A stretch of DNA of 64,000 bases from Margaritispora aquatica (GCA_007644065.1 VJWN01000023.1:321434-385433), one strand, 5' to 3'; counted from the stretch's first letter, positions 13,241 to 24,817 are shown. Numbers and translations are program-made. The notes: generated from the letters alone by a model not told the origin.

Positions 13241-14339
13241 CGTTGCTTGTGCGTGTTCTTGATCATACTTTTGCTGAATCCCCAATCAGCTCTGTACCAG
13301 CTGATATATCACTGTGATTGATGAACAAAATCAAGAGATATTGAGCATGCAAATTGATTGCTGCGCGACGATAAGTAGGTAGGTAGGTTGGTGGTGGTCG
13401 CGAGTTGGCGTCAGGTTTCCTTATGGTGGAGGAGTTTTCTGCGCGTTTCGAGGTGGGAATGGACAATGGACAAGGCTTCGGAAGGCAGAACGAACAAGAG
13501 GGCAAGGCTAAATGGCGGGAAAATGAATTTTTTGGCGGGGTTGATCATTGGTGGCGGGTCACGTGACTGTGTGATTCCCCGGGGTTGTACCGAGATATGG
13601 TGGTTCAACTTGATTACATTACTCTATTCCATGTTGGTGCTGATATACTGTAAGTCCAACCTAAATCATCAAACCCAAAGAAATATTCATTATAGGAGTA
13701 TATCCATTCAACCATACTTCTATCTTTCATATCACCTAACCTAGCGAAGATTACCTCCCTACCTGATGGATATATCGTGCATGAACATCCATCCATCCAT
13801 CCATCTATCCACCCATCCATCCTCCTTTACCTTATGGTTTAACGACTACTTTACCATACCTACCTACCTACCTACCTATCTTACCTACAGGTCTGGAAAT
13901 AAACACATCCGAGTATCTTTCTTTTGTGAAACAGATTCCTATGTTTCTTTTTTTCCTTTCAATATTCTATCAATCTCTTTTGGATATGATTAAGAAGTTT
14001 AAAATCCGAGGTACATATGTATGTATGTATTTATGTATACCGATACCGCGAAAATCCAAAGATGTCTGACGTTGGGAAAACTAGGGTAAAGTAGCATTTG
14101 GGAGGATGGAAGTAAAGGTAGGTAGGTGGGTAGGTAGGTAAGGATATCTTGGGATGTTTGTAGAACCACAAGTCCAGGGAGTAAGGTACCCGTGAGACAA
14201 AACTATTGATGATTTACGTTAAAAGTGACAGGTATAGCTACATTTCCATATCTTTACATTTCTCTATGCCATATTTCATACAACCAAATCTATCTTTTTT
14301 GTTGATTCAGGCTTTCATTCATTTCATCTTATGCGTCTT
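13241..14339. other. Intergenic region, TFIIIC promoter side and ErdH-like 3' side
   Basis: The region holds a GTAG run near 13374-13390, CATC repeats at about 13786-13831, TACC repeats at about 13858-13879 and further GTAG units near 14117-14140. I see no supported gene; the short frames here code for repeats. The promoter of the TFIIIC gene should be close to 13240. Confidence 0.5.
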
Positions 14340-15860
14340 TCAATGTTTATCAAACCCCACCTCAGTAGTCGTAGTCGTCCTCCTGCCATCTAACCCATCC
14401 CCATCGATATCCACTAATACATCACCACCACCAACGCCACCACCACCACCACCACCAGCTCCCATGAACCTCGAGCTCTCCCCCCTCGGATTCTGCTCCT
14501 CTCCATTGATCCCACCCCCACCCCCACCCCCACAGACCTCCAAATCACCATCCTCAAACCTCTCGACAGTCTTACTCTGATCCAACTGCCTCAACTCCTC
14601 AAAGCTGCTCCTCCCACCAAAAACCCTCTTCAACTGCGCACACGCCTCACTATAACAGCGATCCGCCGCCTTGGGAAAGCTAATCGGATTCGGCTTCTTA
14701 TCAAACGCATGCACGACGCCCTTGACCAAGCCGCCATGGACAGCCTTCCCGATCGCCTCGCCCCTCAGCCGCTCCCCAAACACCACGCCCTCCACGTTCA
14801 GCATGTCGTGCTCGCACGTGTACAGCACGATGTCCTGCGGGTACGCGGCGCGCAGGAAGGCGTCGTCCGCGGCCGCGGGTGACAGGTACGGGTCCGTCAG
14901 GTCGATGTTCAGCTCGGGCGCCAGGTATGATGCGTCGAAGAGGTTGGTCAGCATGGGCGGGAGGTTCTTCTCGGGCGCCGGGTTCGTGGCGCGTTTTTCG
15001 GAGCGCGGCTGCCGGAAGTCGGTTGGGGGGTAGAAGGAGACGATTGCTTTGAGGGTCAGGTCGGGCACTTTTTGCGAGATTTCGAGCGCGGTCGGCTCCA
15101 GGTCTGAGAGCTTGAGGATGGAGTTTGTGGAGGGCTGCGAGTTTGGGTGTGGGCGTGGGAGGTGCAGAGAGGATGAAGAGCCACCGTGATGACTTCCGTA
15201 GTGATGGCCTAGGCTAGAAGATGATGTATTCTCTGCTTTCAACGTCCGTCTACCTGCGTCGTTCTTGAGATCGTGTAGCATGAGCGGGACAGTGAGGGCG
15301 AAATTCCCACCCGCTGAGAATCCCGACAATGCCATGCGGTGCGGATCGATCCTCAACTCGTCTGCATGCGCCGCGAGGTACATCAACGCATCTGTGCCAT
15401 CTTCCACACCCACGCTGAAGGGGTACTCGGGCGCCAGTCTGTATTCCACGCTCACGAGGATGGCATCGACGTCGTGGATGACGCTCGATGCCCATCGTGC
15501 ATCATCTGTGCCCGTTCCTAATGTAAACCCACCACCGTGAAAGTTGACGACGCAAGGAAAGCGGAAGCCATCGGGCTCGCTGAGGTAGGTTTCTGGGACG
15601 TAGAAGACGAGCTTGAATGTACCACCGCAGGTGGAGAGGCGCGAGGGGATGATGATCTTGAAATTCGGTCGGGGTGGTTTGGGTTCGGCGAAGTGGTGGA
15701 ATTTCATGCCAATTGCCATGAGCATACGCCAGACGGCTGCTTTGGCCATGAGGAAGTAGGATGGAATGTAGGAGGAGGAGGATTGGTCTGGATCTGGATA
15801 ATGGTATGGGTATGGGTATGGATCGTCGGGGTTGAAGGTAGATTGGAGGCTGTAGCTCAT
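14340..15860 (-). CDS. Alpha/beta hydrolase (HSL-type), candidate Erg-Asp hydrolase ErdH
   Basis: Hydrolase of the hormone-sensitive-lipase type alpha/beta fold, single exon. I start it at the ATG at 15860 (MSYSLQ..., 506 residues) because the frame extending to 15962 covers TATG-type repeats that look like leader. Seen: oxyanion motif NFHGGGF near residue 106; nucleophile elbow GFSAGG with Ser near 181; catalytic Asp in CEHDML near 350; His in VVHAFDKK near 384; and VSVEYRLAPEYPF between the first two. A Ser/His/Pro-rich insert (about 205-245) and a glycine-rich C-terminal tail coded by CCACCACC-like repeats are additions to the usual fold. It lies 2.6 kb from, and divergent to, the AspRS-DUF2156 fusion. 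Known: fungi that make ergosteryl-aspartate use a hydrolase, ErdH, to remove the aspartate. That this gene is ErdH is inferred from fold and position; a general esterase is the alternative. Confidence 0.7.
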   Translation of the reverse strand: MSYSLQSTFNPDDPYPYPYHYPDPDQSSSSYIPSYFLMAKAAVWRMLMAIGMKFHHFAEPKPPRPNFKIIIPSRLSTCGGTFKLVFYVPETYLSEPDGFRFPCVVNFHGGGFTLGTGTDDARWASSVIHDVDAILVSVEYRLAPEYPFSVGVEDGTDALMYLAAHADELRIDPHRMALSGFSAGGNFALTVPLMLHDLKNDAGRRTLKAENTSSSSLGHHYGSHHGGSSSSLHLPRPHPNSQPSTNSILKLSDLEPTALEISQKVPDLTLKAIVSFYPPTDFRQPRSEKRATNPAPEKNLPPMLTNLFDASYLAPELNIDLTDPYLSPAAADDAFLRAAYPQDIVLYTCEHDMLNVEGVVFGERLRGEAIGKAVHGGLVKGVVHAFDKKPNPISFPKAADRCYSEACAQLKRVFGGRSSFEELRQLDQSKTVERFEDGDLEVCGGGGGGGINGEEQNPRGESSRFMGAGGGGGGGVGGGDVLVDIDGDGLDGRRTTTTTEVGFDKH

Positions 15861-16524
15861 GATATGGGAAGAGGCCCAGACTGAAAGAGAGTACCTTAGT
15901 CTAAGGTAAGGGATGGATCGGTAGATGGAGGGGTATGTATGTGTGTATGTACTGGATTCCAATTAAGCTTGATCCTGATCTGAGGTTAAGGAGGAGCTAG
16001 GGGATGGAAGTGGGTATCAAGACATAAGGGACCCTAAGGTGAAGTGGGCAAAACGTGGAAGGGAATGTGGTGGTACAATAGGTACAGTTGGTATTGGTTC
16101 TATATAGTCTGATAGGTGGGGTAGGTATGTCTGTAGTACTGTAGGTAGAATACGAAGAGGCTGTGCAATCGATTCGTTGGGCTTGTTGAGCTTGGTATGA
16201 AGATATGTCGGTGCTACTCGTAAGCCATCACTACCATTACCTATGGCAAAGAGTAATGATAATTATGGGCTCAGGTACGGCCGCTACGAATAGGTATCAG
16301 GTATAGAGATGGTGGAAACGGATCTTCTTTACTACCATGTGTCGTGTTGTGGGGGTTTTGGAAGCGATAGAACGAATGGAATTGAACGAAAGAAGATAGA
16401 CCAGAGAAGAACGATGCCTTGGCAAGATCTGGTTGTGGTATCGTGATATCTACTCGTCAACTAAACCTGTGAGAGAGATATGGGAAGAACAAGACGTCAA
16501 GATGAGACAGGACTGATGCTTAGT

Positions 16525-16570
16525 TGTGCTTGTGCTTGTGCTTGTGCTTGTGCTTGTCTTTGTCTTTGTG
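16525..16570. repeat. TGTGCT/TGTCTT hexanucleotide repeat
   Basis: About five TGTGCT units pass into TGTCTT variants. The run lies midway in the divergent spacer between the hydrolase and the AspRS-DUF2156 genes. Confidence 0.8.
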
Positions 16571-17570
16571 CCTTGTGTTTTCTCGGCTGATTAGAAACTC
16601 TATAGACAGACATCGGACATCGGCTCTCGGGGGGTGGAAAAATGAAACCCTGACGTCATAATCGCTTAATTTTCTTGGTGGGGGGAACGGATCGGATCAC
16701 ATATAATAATATTACTTCCTTGCTGCCTGAATATCCAGTCCATATTATCATATTATCATACATCATAAGATAGCTCACCTTACCTTACCTTCATACTTGC
16801 CTTATAGCAGGCATAAATATAAATAATGATTATTGTCTATAAAATCTTGGAAGTACAAGGTATAAATCCTGACTCAGCCAACAAACAGTTCAGTCAAAAC
16901 CCGTCCTTCAACTCATTCTTTGATTCTTGACTCTTGACTCACGGAGGTCTAGTCCGGCAGTTTCGGATAACCAGGGGACCAAGGCAAGATCTGCATATGC
17001 ATCCTCCCATACAGTAATAATCACATAATCAGGTTCAGCCACCGCTGAATCCAGGATTAGTCAGGGACTCGGGAGTGTCGGTCCACTGATATTCCACTGA
17101 TATTCCACCGATATTTTATCAAGCCTTTTGCCAAGATATGTCTGACGTCGTTGGTTGTTTGGGATGTGAATATTTTCAAGATGAAAAATCAAGATCAAGA
17201 ATAATCGGCGATCAACATAAAACATAAACCGTTGTGTTACAGTACAGTACGACACACAAAGATAAGACATCGGATAAGACATACTAGGTTCCTGCCATGG
17301 CAAAAGGATATTTTAGGATGGTTTTCCTGTTGTGCTTTCAGGCCTTTTTCTCATTATCTGATCTCGCCTCACTCGCCTGGCTCGCGTGTATGTGTGTGTG
17401 TGACGTTGGTGTGTATCGTGGTGTTTTAGCGATGGATGATCATGATGATTTATCACCCATGAGATTATGAGATGGATTCTTATGCTCGGGCTTTGTCGCT
17501 CTTCCTCGTGGCAATCAGATCGGTTGATTCGTCCTCAAGTGCGAATCCCAATATCAAGCTCCACTAAGGC

Positions 17571-17602
17571 ACAGACACAGACACAGACACAGACACAGAC
17601 AG
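17571..17602. repeat. ACAGAC hexanucleotide repeat
   Basis: Five nearly perfect ACAGAC units lie in the same divergent spacer, about 0.9 kb upstream of the AspRS-DUF2156 start codon. Confidence 0.8.
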
Positions 17603-18472
17603 GCATGGTATGGTATGGTATCGGCATAGGTTCCCATTTATTTTCTTTCGATACATGAACGTTATTTAATTGGTTATGACATCACACCTAGAGCGGAGGA
17701 GATCAGATGTCGGAGACACGAGAGCTTAGGGAGGGAGGGAGGTGGAGTTGAGAGGTGAAAGGTGAAAGGGAGAAAGTTCTTCTCACGTTCTCGACCATCA
17801 ACACACACATAGAACACAAACAAGGAGCGGATCTAACCTTTTTCCTTACAGTACTGTATATTCAAGTTCTCGGTTATTCAGTATCCATCCAGAACCAGAG
17901 GAGAACCACCTACGTCCCCGCTGCGTTCCCTGCTCTGCTCACGCTGCAAGGTAGATACAACAATCCTGGATACCGTTACCTTGGTGGAGCTGCTGTGTAC
18001 AAGAATTCCTTCCTCTACTTGACCTCTTTTTTCTCCTTCTCGTCCTCTTCTCCTTTACTCTACAAAGTAAATAAACCTCTCCAGTCCTAGTCCTCTTGGT
18101 ACTCGCACTTGGCAGCAATCCGAGAACTCCGAAGTACCCCATCATCTACAATCCCTATTCGCTACATTGGTTGAATCACAGGAACCATTACCATAAACAT
18201 ACCCCCGACATAAACTGTCAGCAGGACTAGAGATTCCAGATCCCACCTCGAAGCCGACAGAAAAAAAACTCGTCGGCTTGCCTAACCATTATTCAGCATT
18301 CTGCGTGGATCCACCCCTCGCCGCCGCACTTTTATAGTCCCTCACCACTACCGAACCCAACTACTCTGCATACAAAGACCAAGACCAGCCCGTCGCCAGC
18401 CAGATTGCCTACTTCTTACCCGCACACCCTTGGCGACTTGCGATCCTGCCCCTCCATACAATCCCCACCAGA

Positions 18473-21400
18473 ATGTCATTCCTCAAGAAACCCTTCAGGA
18501 AACTGAAGGAGAAGACCGGTTCTTCTCCAGACAACACCTCCACAGACTCCATACCCAGCAAGACGGAAGGCATCAGTACCACTTCGTCGCCTGTCCCAGG
18601 AACGCCCATCGAGGCCAAGACCAATGGTACGACCGCATCTAGTACTCGTCGTTCAATTGCGCTAGCGTTTGCTCCTAATGGCAAGACCAAGACCAATGGC
18701 AGTGGATCTTCCACTCCAGAGCGAGCCGACTCGAGGCGGCAGAGTCGCGAATTGTTGGATCTGGAGAGGAAACGGCGGAGTGTGGACAAGGAGCGCGTGA
18801 AGACGGAGAACAAGAAGCGAGAGTCCATGGCGAGAATTGAGGACGAACGATTTCTGCAGGAAGGACCACCAGAATTGACGAAGCTATATCGACCGTACAG
18901 TATGATCATGAGCAAGAAGTGGACGGAAGATGAGCGGATTTTGTTCAAGAACATTAACTGGGAAGGTGTGTTTGGTCAATTGAGGATTTTCAACTTTGCT
19001 GACCACAATAGAATCTGATGGCCAGACTATTACATTCCGTGCTCGGATACACACTCTGCGCCGATTGAGTGCGAAACTCGTATTTATAGTATTCCGACAA
19101 CAGACCATCACCATACAAGGAGTGTTGCAATCTTTCAAAGCAAAAGATTTAGTCGAAGGTAGGCATAACCGAATTCTTCTGCCCCCAAAAAAGTGTATAC
19201 TGACAGCAGCAGAGGGGGAGGATAACACTGGGACAATTTCTGAGCAAATGGTTCGTAGTGTTGAGCATTATCCACCCGAGACAATTGTCGCCGTGCAAGG
19301 AAAGTTGCGAAAATCCGTCAAGCGAGTCAAGAACGCCACCATTCACGACTACGAGATTGAAGTACACGAGGTACACAAAATCGGCAATCTATCAGAACAT
19401 GTACCATTCACGGTCTACGACGCAGAGAACATCAACAGGGACAAGGAGGACAGAGATGAAGATGAGGATGAGGATGAATCCGTTTCCGCCCTCTTCCCTG
19501 GTGCGGAGTCGCCAAAGAGCAGCAGTCCGAGATCTTCACCTCGTCAATCGTCGGATATGGTGCGAAGATCTGCTGAAAATGCTCGTATATCTCATGACAA
19601 ACTCGCAAGCAGGAGTAAGTTTGCCAGGTACAAGTCATGGACACTGCTAATCTAATACAGGCAGCATGGATGTTTACAGGTCACAGCGATCTCTACCTCA
19701 GCGTGTGCGTTTAAATAACCGAATTATCGATTTGCGCACTGGACCTGCTCAGAGTATTTTCCGCATTCAGTCTGGCATTTGCAACCTATTCCGTACCTAT
19801 CTAGACGGACAAGGATTTATCGAGATCCATACACCAAAACTCCAAGGCGGTGCCACTGAATCTGGTGCGACAGTTTTTGAGCTCAATTACTTTGGTCGTC
19901 CTGCATTTTTGGCACAGTCGCCTCAACTTGCGAAGCAAATGGCTGTGGCTGCTGATTTCGAACGTGTGTATGAAGTTGGACCGGTTTTCCGTGCAGAAGA
20001 CAGTAACACCCCACGTCATTTGACCGAGTTCACTGGTTTGGATCTCGAGATGGCTTTGGAATCTCATTATCACGAAGCTCTGAATGTCATTGATGGCATG
20101 TTCAAGAACCTCTGGAAGGGAATCTATGAACGCTACACTCCAGAAATCGAGCTCATCTCACATTTCTACCCACACGAGAAAGTAACCTGGTTGGAAGAGA
20201 CACCTCGAATTCCGTTCTCCAAAGGTGTTCAGATGCTTATTGACGATGGATGGGTTGATGACGAGGGCAATCCACCCAGTCGATTCGAGGACTTGGCAAC
20301 TCGTGCAGAAATTCGCTTAGGTGCTTTGGTCAAGGAGAAGTACAAGACGGATTACTACATTCTGGACAAATTCCCTGCTTCAGCGCGACCATTCTACACC
20401 ATGCCTGATCCTGATGATGATCGATTCACCAACTCCTTTGATATCTTCATGCGTGGACAGGAAATTCTGTCTGGAGGTCAACGTATCCACGATGCCAAGT
20501 TCCTAGAGAAGCGAATGATGAAGAAGGGAATGAAACTCGACACGATGACTGAATATCTCGAAGGTTTCCGATGGGGAGCACCACCTCACGCAGGATGTGG
20601 TATTGGTCTCGAAAGATTGACATATCTCTTCCTCAACCTAGGCAACATTCGACTCGCATCCATGTTCCCACGCGATCCCAAATCCTTTCCTCTCAAACCC
20701 GTCGTTCTCAAACTCCGCCACGAAGAAGCCAGCACCACCAACCCACCCTGGGAGCGCTCCGACCTCCAAGAATCCGCCGGCGACATAAACCCCAACCTAG
20801 ATTTCGTATCCCAACTCCAACCCCTCGAGAAACTGATCGCCAACTACGGCGACGCAGCCAACACCTCCTGGCTGGATGACCGCTACCACGTCTGGCGCCA
20901 CGAACCCACCGGCGCCGCCCAAGGCTTCGTCGTCAGCGGCAACTATGCCATCACAGTCGGCGATCCTCTCTGCGCCAAGTCGCAACTCCCCCAAGTTGTA
21001 TCTGCCTACCTAGAATTCATCAAGAACGACTCCCGTGACCTCAAGCCCATCTGGATGATCACCTCTGCTGCACTCGAAGAATACCTCGGCGAGAAATACC
21101 AATGGCGGACGCTCGACTGCTGCGCGGAAGAGCGCGCCGATCCACGTAACAACCCGGCCGCGAAAGACAAGGACCTGGCGCGCAAGCTCCGCCACGCCGA
21201 AGCCGAAGGCGTCAAGGAAGTCGAGCTCCCGTTCCAGGTGCCCGTCCCGGACGACGTGAAGCGCAAGATCGATGCCCGCATTGCCGACTGGCACGCCAAG
21301 CGCAAGTCGCGCGGCGGCCAGATCCACCTGACCGAGATCCGCCCCTGGATCGACCCCGACCACCGCCGCTACTTCTACAGCCACACCCCCGCCGACGGCA

Positions 21401-21801
21401 CCATCCACGCCATGGTGGTGATGCACCAGCTCGCGCCGCAGAACGGCTGGCAGGTCAAGTTCCAGAACGAGTTCCCCGGCGCTCCGTCCGGCACCATCGA
21501 GTCCTTGATCCTGCACGCTATGCGCGCCACGGCGGCGGCGGACCCGGACTGCAAGATGGTCACGTTTGGCACGGGCGCCATGCCCACCCTGCAGGGCGGA
21601 AGGAATATGGGCAAGATGCGCGTCAGGACGCTGAGGAAGGCGTATGATGCGATTAACAAGCAGTTCAAGCTCACGAATAAGAGCGAGTTTCGCGAGAAGC
21701 TCGGCGTGAGGAATGAGGCGGCTTATGTGTGTTATCCCCGTGGCGGATTGGGCGCTGGGGGCATCAAGGCGATTATGGGCTTTTTGGAGGATGAGGGGTA
21801 G
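18473..21801 (+). CDS. erdS: AspRS-DUF2156 fusion, ergosteryl-3beta-O-L-aspartate synthase
   Basis: Bifunctional enzyme: a class II aspartyl-tRNA synthetase makes Asp-tRNA(Asp) and the C-terminal DUF2156 (GNAT-like) domain transfers Asp to the 3beta-OH of ergosterol. Exons 18473-18965, 19012-19614 and 19661-21801 give 1,078 residues; introns are 46 nt each, GTGTGT...ATAG and GTAAGT...ACAG. Seen: a basic N-terminal extension (to about 160); an anticodon-binding OB fold with TFRARIHTLRR and VFIVFRQQ (about 168-190); an acidic/serine linker near 315-350; flipping loop GGATESGATVFE; AQSPQLAKQM; motif 2 FRAEDSNTPRHLTEF (about 475); motif 3 GCGIGLERL (about 677). The DUF2156 part starts near 743 (LDFVSQLQPLEKLIANYGD) and runs to the end with YAITVGDPL and FYSHTP...IHAMVV blocks. 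All key AspRS motifs are intact. Known: this fusion is the fungal ErdS. The DUF2156 half is visibly more GC-rich than the AspRS half. Confidence 0.93.
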
Positions 21802-23372
21802 ATGAGTAGATAGCGGGCGGAGAGAGATGGAGATAGTGGAGGATGTATTTGAAGAAGTCGGATTAGAGCAAGGGCAAGGAGTTAACGATGGCGGTAGTAA
21901 TACGATATGGTGGCGGTGGTGGTGGTGGTGGTAATGCAAACGTATAGTATAGTATGGTTGTATGTGTACCTTATGTTATATAGACACTGCGTGGCGTGGT
22001 ATGGCGTTTTAGCGAACGGCGGTATTTTCCTTTGAGCTATTTATTGGCAATACGCTATATACCTACCTTGCTTGCTTACTCCGTGTCTTGATGCACTTTT
22101 ACATGAAAGTGAGAACTCAGATGACAAGCGCCAAATAAGAATGGTTTATAAGCGAGCTACTTTTAGTGTTATGTCGTGTAGTGTTTGCGTTGGATCTGGT
22201 CGGGCCTAATTAGTTTGAAGGTGAAGCTATAATCGAAATCGAAAGTGGAGCCGAAATCGAAATCGAAATCGAAATCGAAACAAAAGTCAAATGAAATACG
22301 AGTCTACGGTTTGTTTGTAGTCCTTTTAGATCCGTCCGAGTGAGTAAGTGGGTAGTGAGTAGTAAGTAAGTAGACTTGGGCATGAATGAGAGTGAGGCTT
22401 TAAGTATATCTATATTCATGTATTTGTATATTTCAAAGTGAAACTTGGAACTTGGAACTCGAATCTTGAGTGGATGTTGTAATGTACGTAGCTATCTTAA
22501 TAGCTTTCTAGCTTTTTTGGTCCCACCATCAATTGTAAATTAGTTATCAGAATTTTTTGCAAGGGAATTGACGAATAGTTCCGTGACGCCGGTAGTAAGG
22601 TAAGGTACAGCTGCGATGCTTGTGCGGTAGGTAAGGCTGGAGCGATTGAAGGCGCAGTGAATGCTTCGCTTAGAAACTTGCAACATTTGTGCGTGGGACT
22701 TTGGATTTCGGATTTCCGACTTCGATGAATGAGGTATATAGAGGTATATAGATATATTTATATATATGCTAGTTATCTGAATCATCGGCCCAGGTAGGAC
22801 CGGGTGAACAAGTAAGACTTATGTGTCATATTTTGCCGGGATGGTAGGTGGCAGATGGCAATTCGATTCTATACATCATATTGTGTTAAGTACTGGGCAT
22901 TGGCTTTTTGAACTTTGAGTTATGCCGTCCTTGTAACTACTTGGCTTAGATACTACCTTCCCGGCACTTCACAAGGTCAGATAGATTGAGTACCTGAGTC
23001 CGGATGCTGCCATACCATACCTTGCTATATGATGTGATGTGATTGTGTATTCACTCAATGTGTACTCGGCTCCCGCAGCTTACGTTTAAAGCCAGCCGCT
23101 ATCTATTCACATTTGAAAAGTCTGTTTGGTAAGTTGAGCGATAGACGCGGTTTAGCAGAGGAAAAGGATAGGAAAGGGAATCAGTTGAGATGTGGTATCA
23201 TATCACATTATGCTTATCATCTATTGAACAGCCAGTTCTAGCTAGCCAGCCACATCCTTCGCTATTTTCCATTTCCATATACATGCACATTTTTACCCAC
23301 ACCGTACCCAAGGTATCCTACCCTGCCCACCTCAACGCCACGAGCAAAAAAAAACAACAGAACATACACAAC
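21802..23372. other. Convergent intergenic region with repeats
   Basis: Lies between the 3' ends of the AspRS-DUF2156 gene and a lysine-rich protein gene. It holds GGT repeats at about 21911-21932, CGAAAT hexamers at about 22252-22280 and AT-rich stretches near 22740-22765. I see no gene. Confidence 0.5.
22252..22280. repeat. CGAAAT hexanucleotide repeat
   Basis: Consecutive CGAAAT units are visible, with two further copies just upstream near 22234-22244. They sit in the spacer downstream of the AspRS-DUF2156 gene. Confidence 0.8.
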
Positions 23373-24817
23373 TCAAGCATCAACCGTGTGTTTCCGCTTC
23401 TGCTTCTTGACTCCCCCCTCACCCTCCACATCCCCCGCACTCTCACTCTCATCCACCTTCCTCTTCTTATCCTCAACCTTCTCCTTCTTAATCTTCTTGA
23501 TCTTCTTCTCCTTCACCGTCTCTCCTCTCTTCCCTTCTACCTCCTGTTCCACACCATCACTCGTCCGCCGCCTCTTCATCTTCGCCTTCTTCTCCCTCTC
23601 GGCCGTGTCCCTCGCTTCAGCTTGTGCTTGCTTAGCGGCCTCTACGTCCGCCTTGAGACTCGCTTCTAATGCTGCGAGATCCACTTCTGGTAACGCTGCT
23701 GCTTTAGGCTCCTCCTCAGTCTTCGTCTCAAAATCAGCTTTCTTGCCTGCCCTCCCAGCGAGACGATCGGACTGTGCATTAACGCGATTTGCCTTCTTCT
23801 CTGCCCTTGCAGCACCGAATTGGATCTTCCGCTCCTTCTTCATCTGTGAATTCGATACTACTTTCCCGCTAACAGCGCTAATATTGACAGGTGTGGGTTC
23901 TGTGTCGACGAAAAAGAGTGGTGCTCCACCTGTCGTCGCCTCTTCAGGTTTGGTCTCGCTAACTGGTTCGACGGTAGGTTTGCCGAGTCGTGGGATTTTC
24001 GCTCCATTGTTTAGAAATACGAAATCTGCTCCTTTGCCTACGTTATCGCCTTCTTCTGCTTCGGATTCGGAGTCGGCATCGGAGTCTGAAGCATCCGTCA
24101 TCTCGCTGTCTCCATCGTTGTCAAGCACAGATTCCATTGATCTGCCAAGTCCACCTTTGCCTTTGGGATCGTATCCGAGTTCTGCGGCTTTTTGGTCCAG
24201 CGCTGATATTAACCTCTCGAAATTCGTGCCTACAACACCTGTGCCTCTCTCTTCCTCTATCAATTTTGCAGGTAGCTGCAAATCACCAATTAGCCAATGC
24301 ACCACTCAAGTCGCCCAAACAAGCACGCAAAAGTAAAACTCACCATCCCCCTCGCCTGCTCCCTCGCCATACACAAATTATCCCTCGCCCTGTCCATCAT
24401 CGCGCAAATCGCCCTCCAATTTCCCCTCTCGCCGAGCTCATAATCCAGCCTCGCCTTGCTCCCCTCAGGATTCGCCAGCAAATATGGCCGCATAGCCTGC
24501 ATCATACGATCGAGACTCTTTATCCTTGCTTCTGCCAGCCCCAAGTCCTTCTTAAACAGCGCAGGCCACTTCGCATGTATAGGTCCTTGGATGAAAGGTC
24601 CGAATCTCCCAGTTGGGTCTTCAAAGCCCGCAGCTCGGTTCTCTTCCGTCGGCATGGCTGCCTTTGCGGCGGCGCGGCGCTCCTGTGCTGCGAGAGCTTT
24701 GGCGAGTTTCTCGGGGTCGACAACTCGTGGTGTGCGGCGGATCTTGGGCGTTGTGTTGGCTTTCTTGGTGCTGGGTTTGGGATCCTTCCGGCCCTTCTTG
24801 CCCTTTTCTCGACTCAT
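23373..24817 (-). CDS. Lysine-rich probable nuclear or nucleolar protein
   Basis: Not recognised as a named family. Two exons, 24817-24344 and 24275-23373, are joined by a 68-nt GTGAGT...TGCAG intron in phase 0 (ARGM to LPAKL), giving 458 residues. The N-terminus is very basic (SREKGKKGRKD, then KKANTTPK). Residues about 40-155 form a helical region with several Trp and Met (FGPFIQGPIHAKWPALFKK, ERGNWRAICAMMDRARDN). The middle is acidic (SDSDADSESEAEEGD). The C-terminal third alternates Lys and Glu, with KEKKIKKIKKEK and KKQKRKH, which look like nuclear or nucleolar targeting signals. This composition is common in ribosome-assembly and chromatin-linked proteins, but I cannot name the function. 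It starts about 1.6 kb upstream, on the same strand, of the Egh16-like gene start. Confidence 0.75.

Larger units (their letters stand above)
15861..18472. other. Divergent intergenic region between hydrolase and AspRS-DUF2156 genes
   Basis: This 2.6 kb stretch separates the two divergent genes and should contain both promoters. It is rich in repeats: TGTGCT units at about 16525-16570, ACAGAC units at 17571-17602 and GGTAT units near 17605-17620. The last 500 bases before 18473 are pyrimidine- and CA-rich, as in fungal leaders, and include short upstream open frames. No protein-coding gene is supported. Confidence 0.5.

Noticed and set aside
21010..21939. 309-residue minus-strand frame opposite the DUF2156 part of ErdS
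   Set aside because: Shadow frame caused by the GC-rich coding strand; His-rich start is coded by GGT repeats; the plus strand is clearly the gene.
23386..24336. 316-residue plus-strand frame opposite the lysine-rich protein
   Set aside because: Ser/Phe-rich shadow of Lys/Glu-rich codons; crosses the intron of the real gene.
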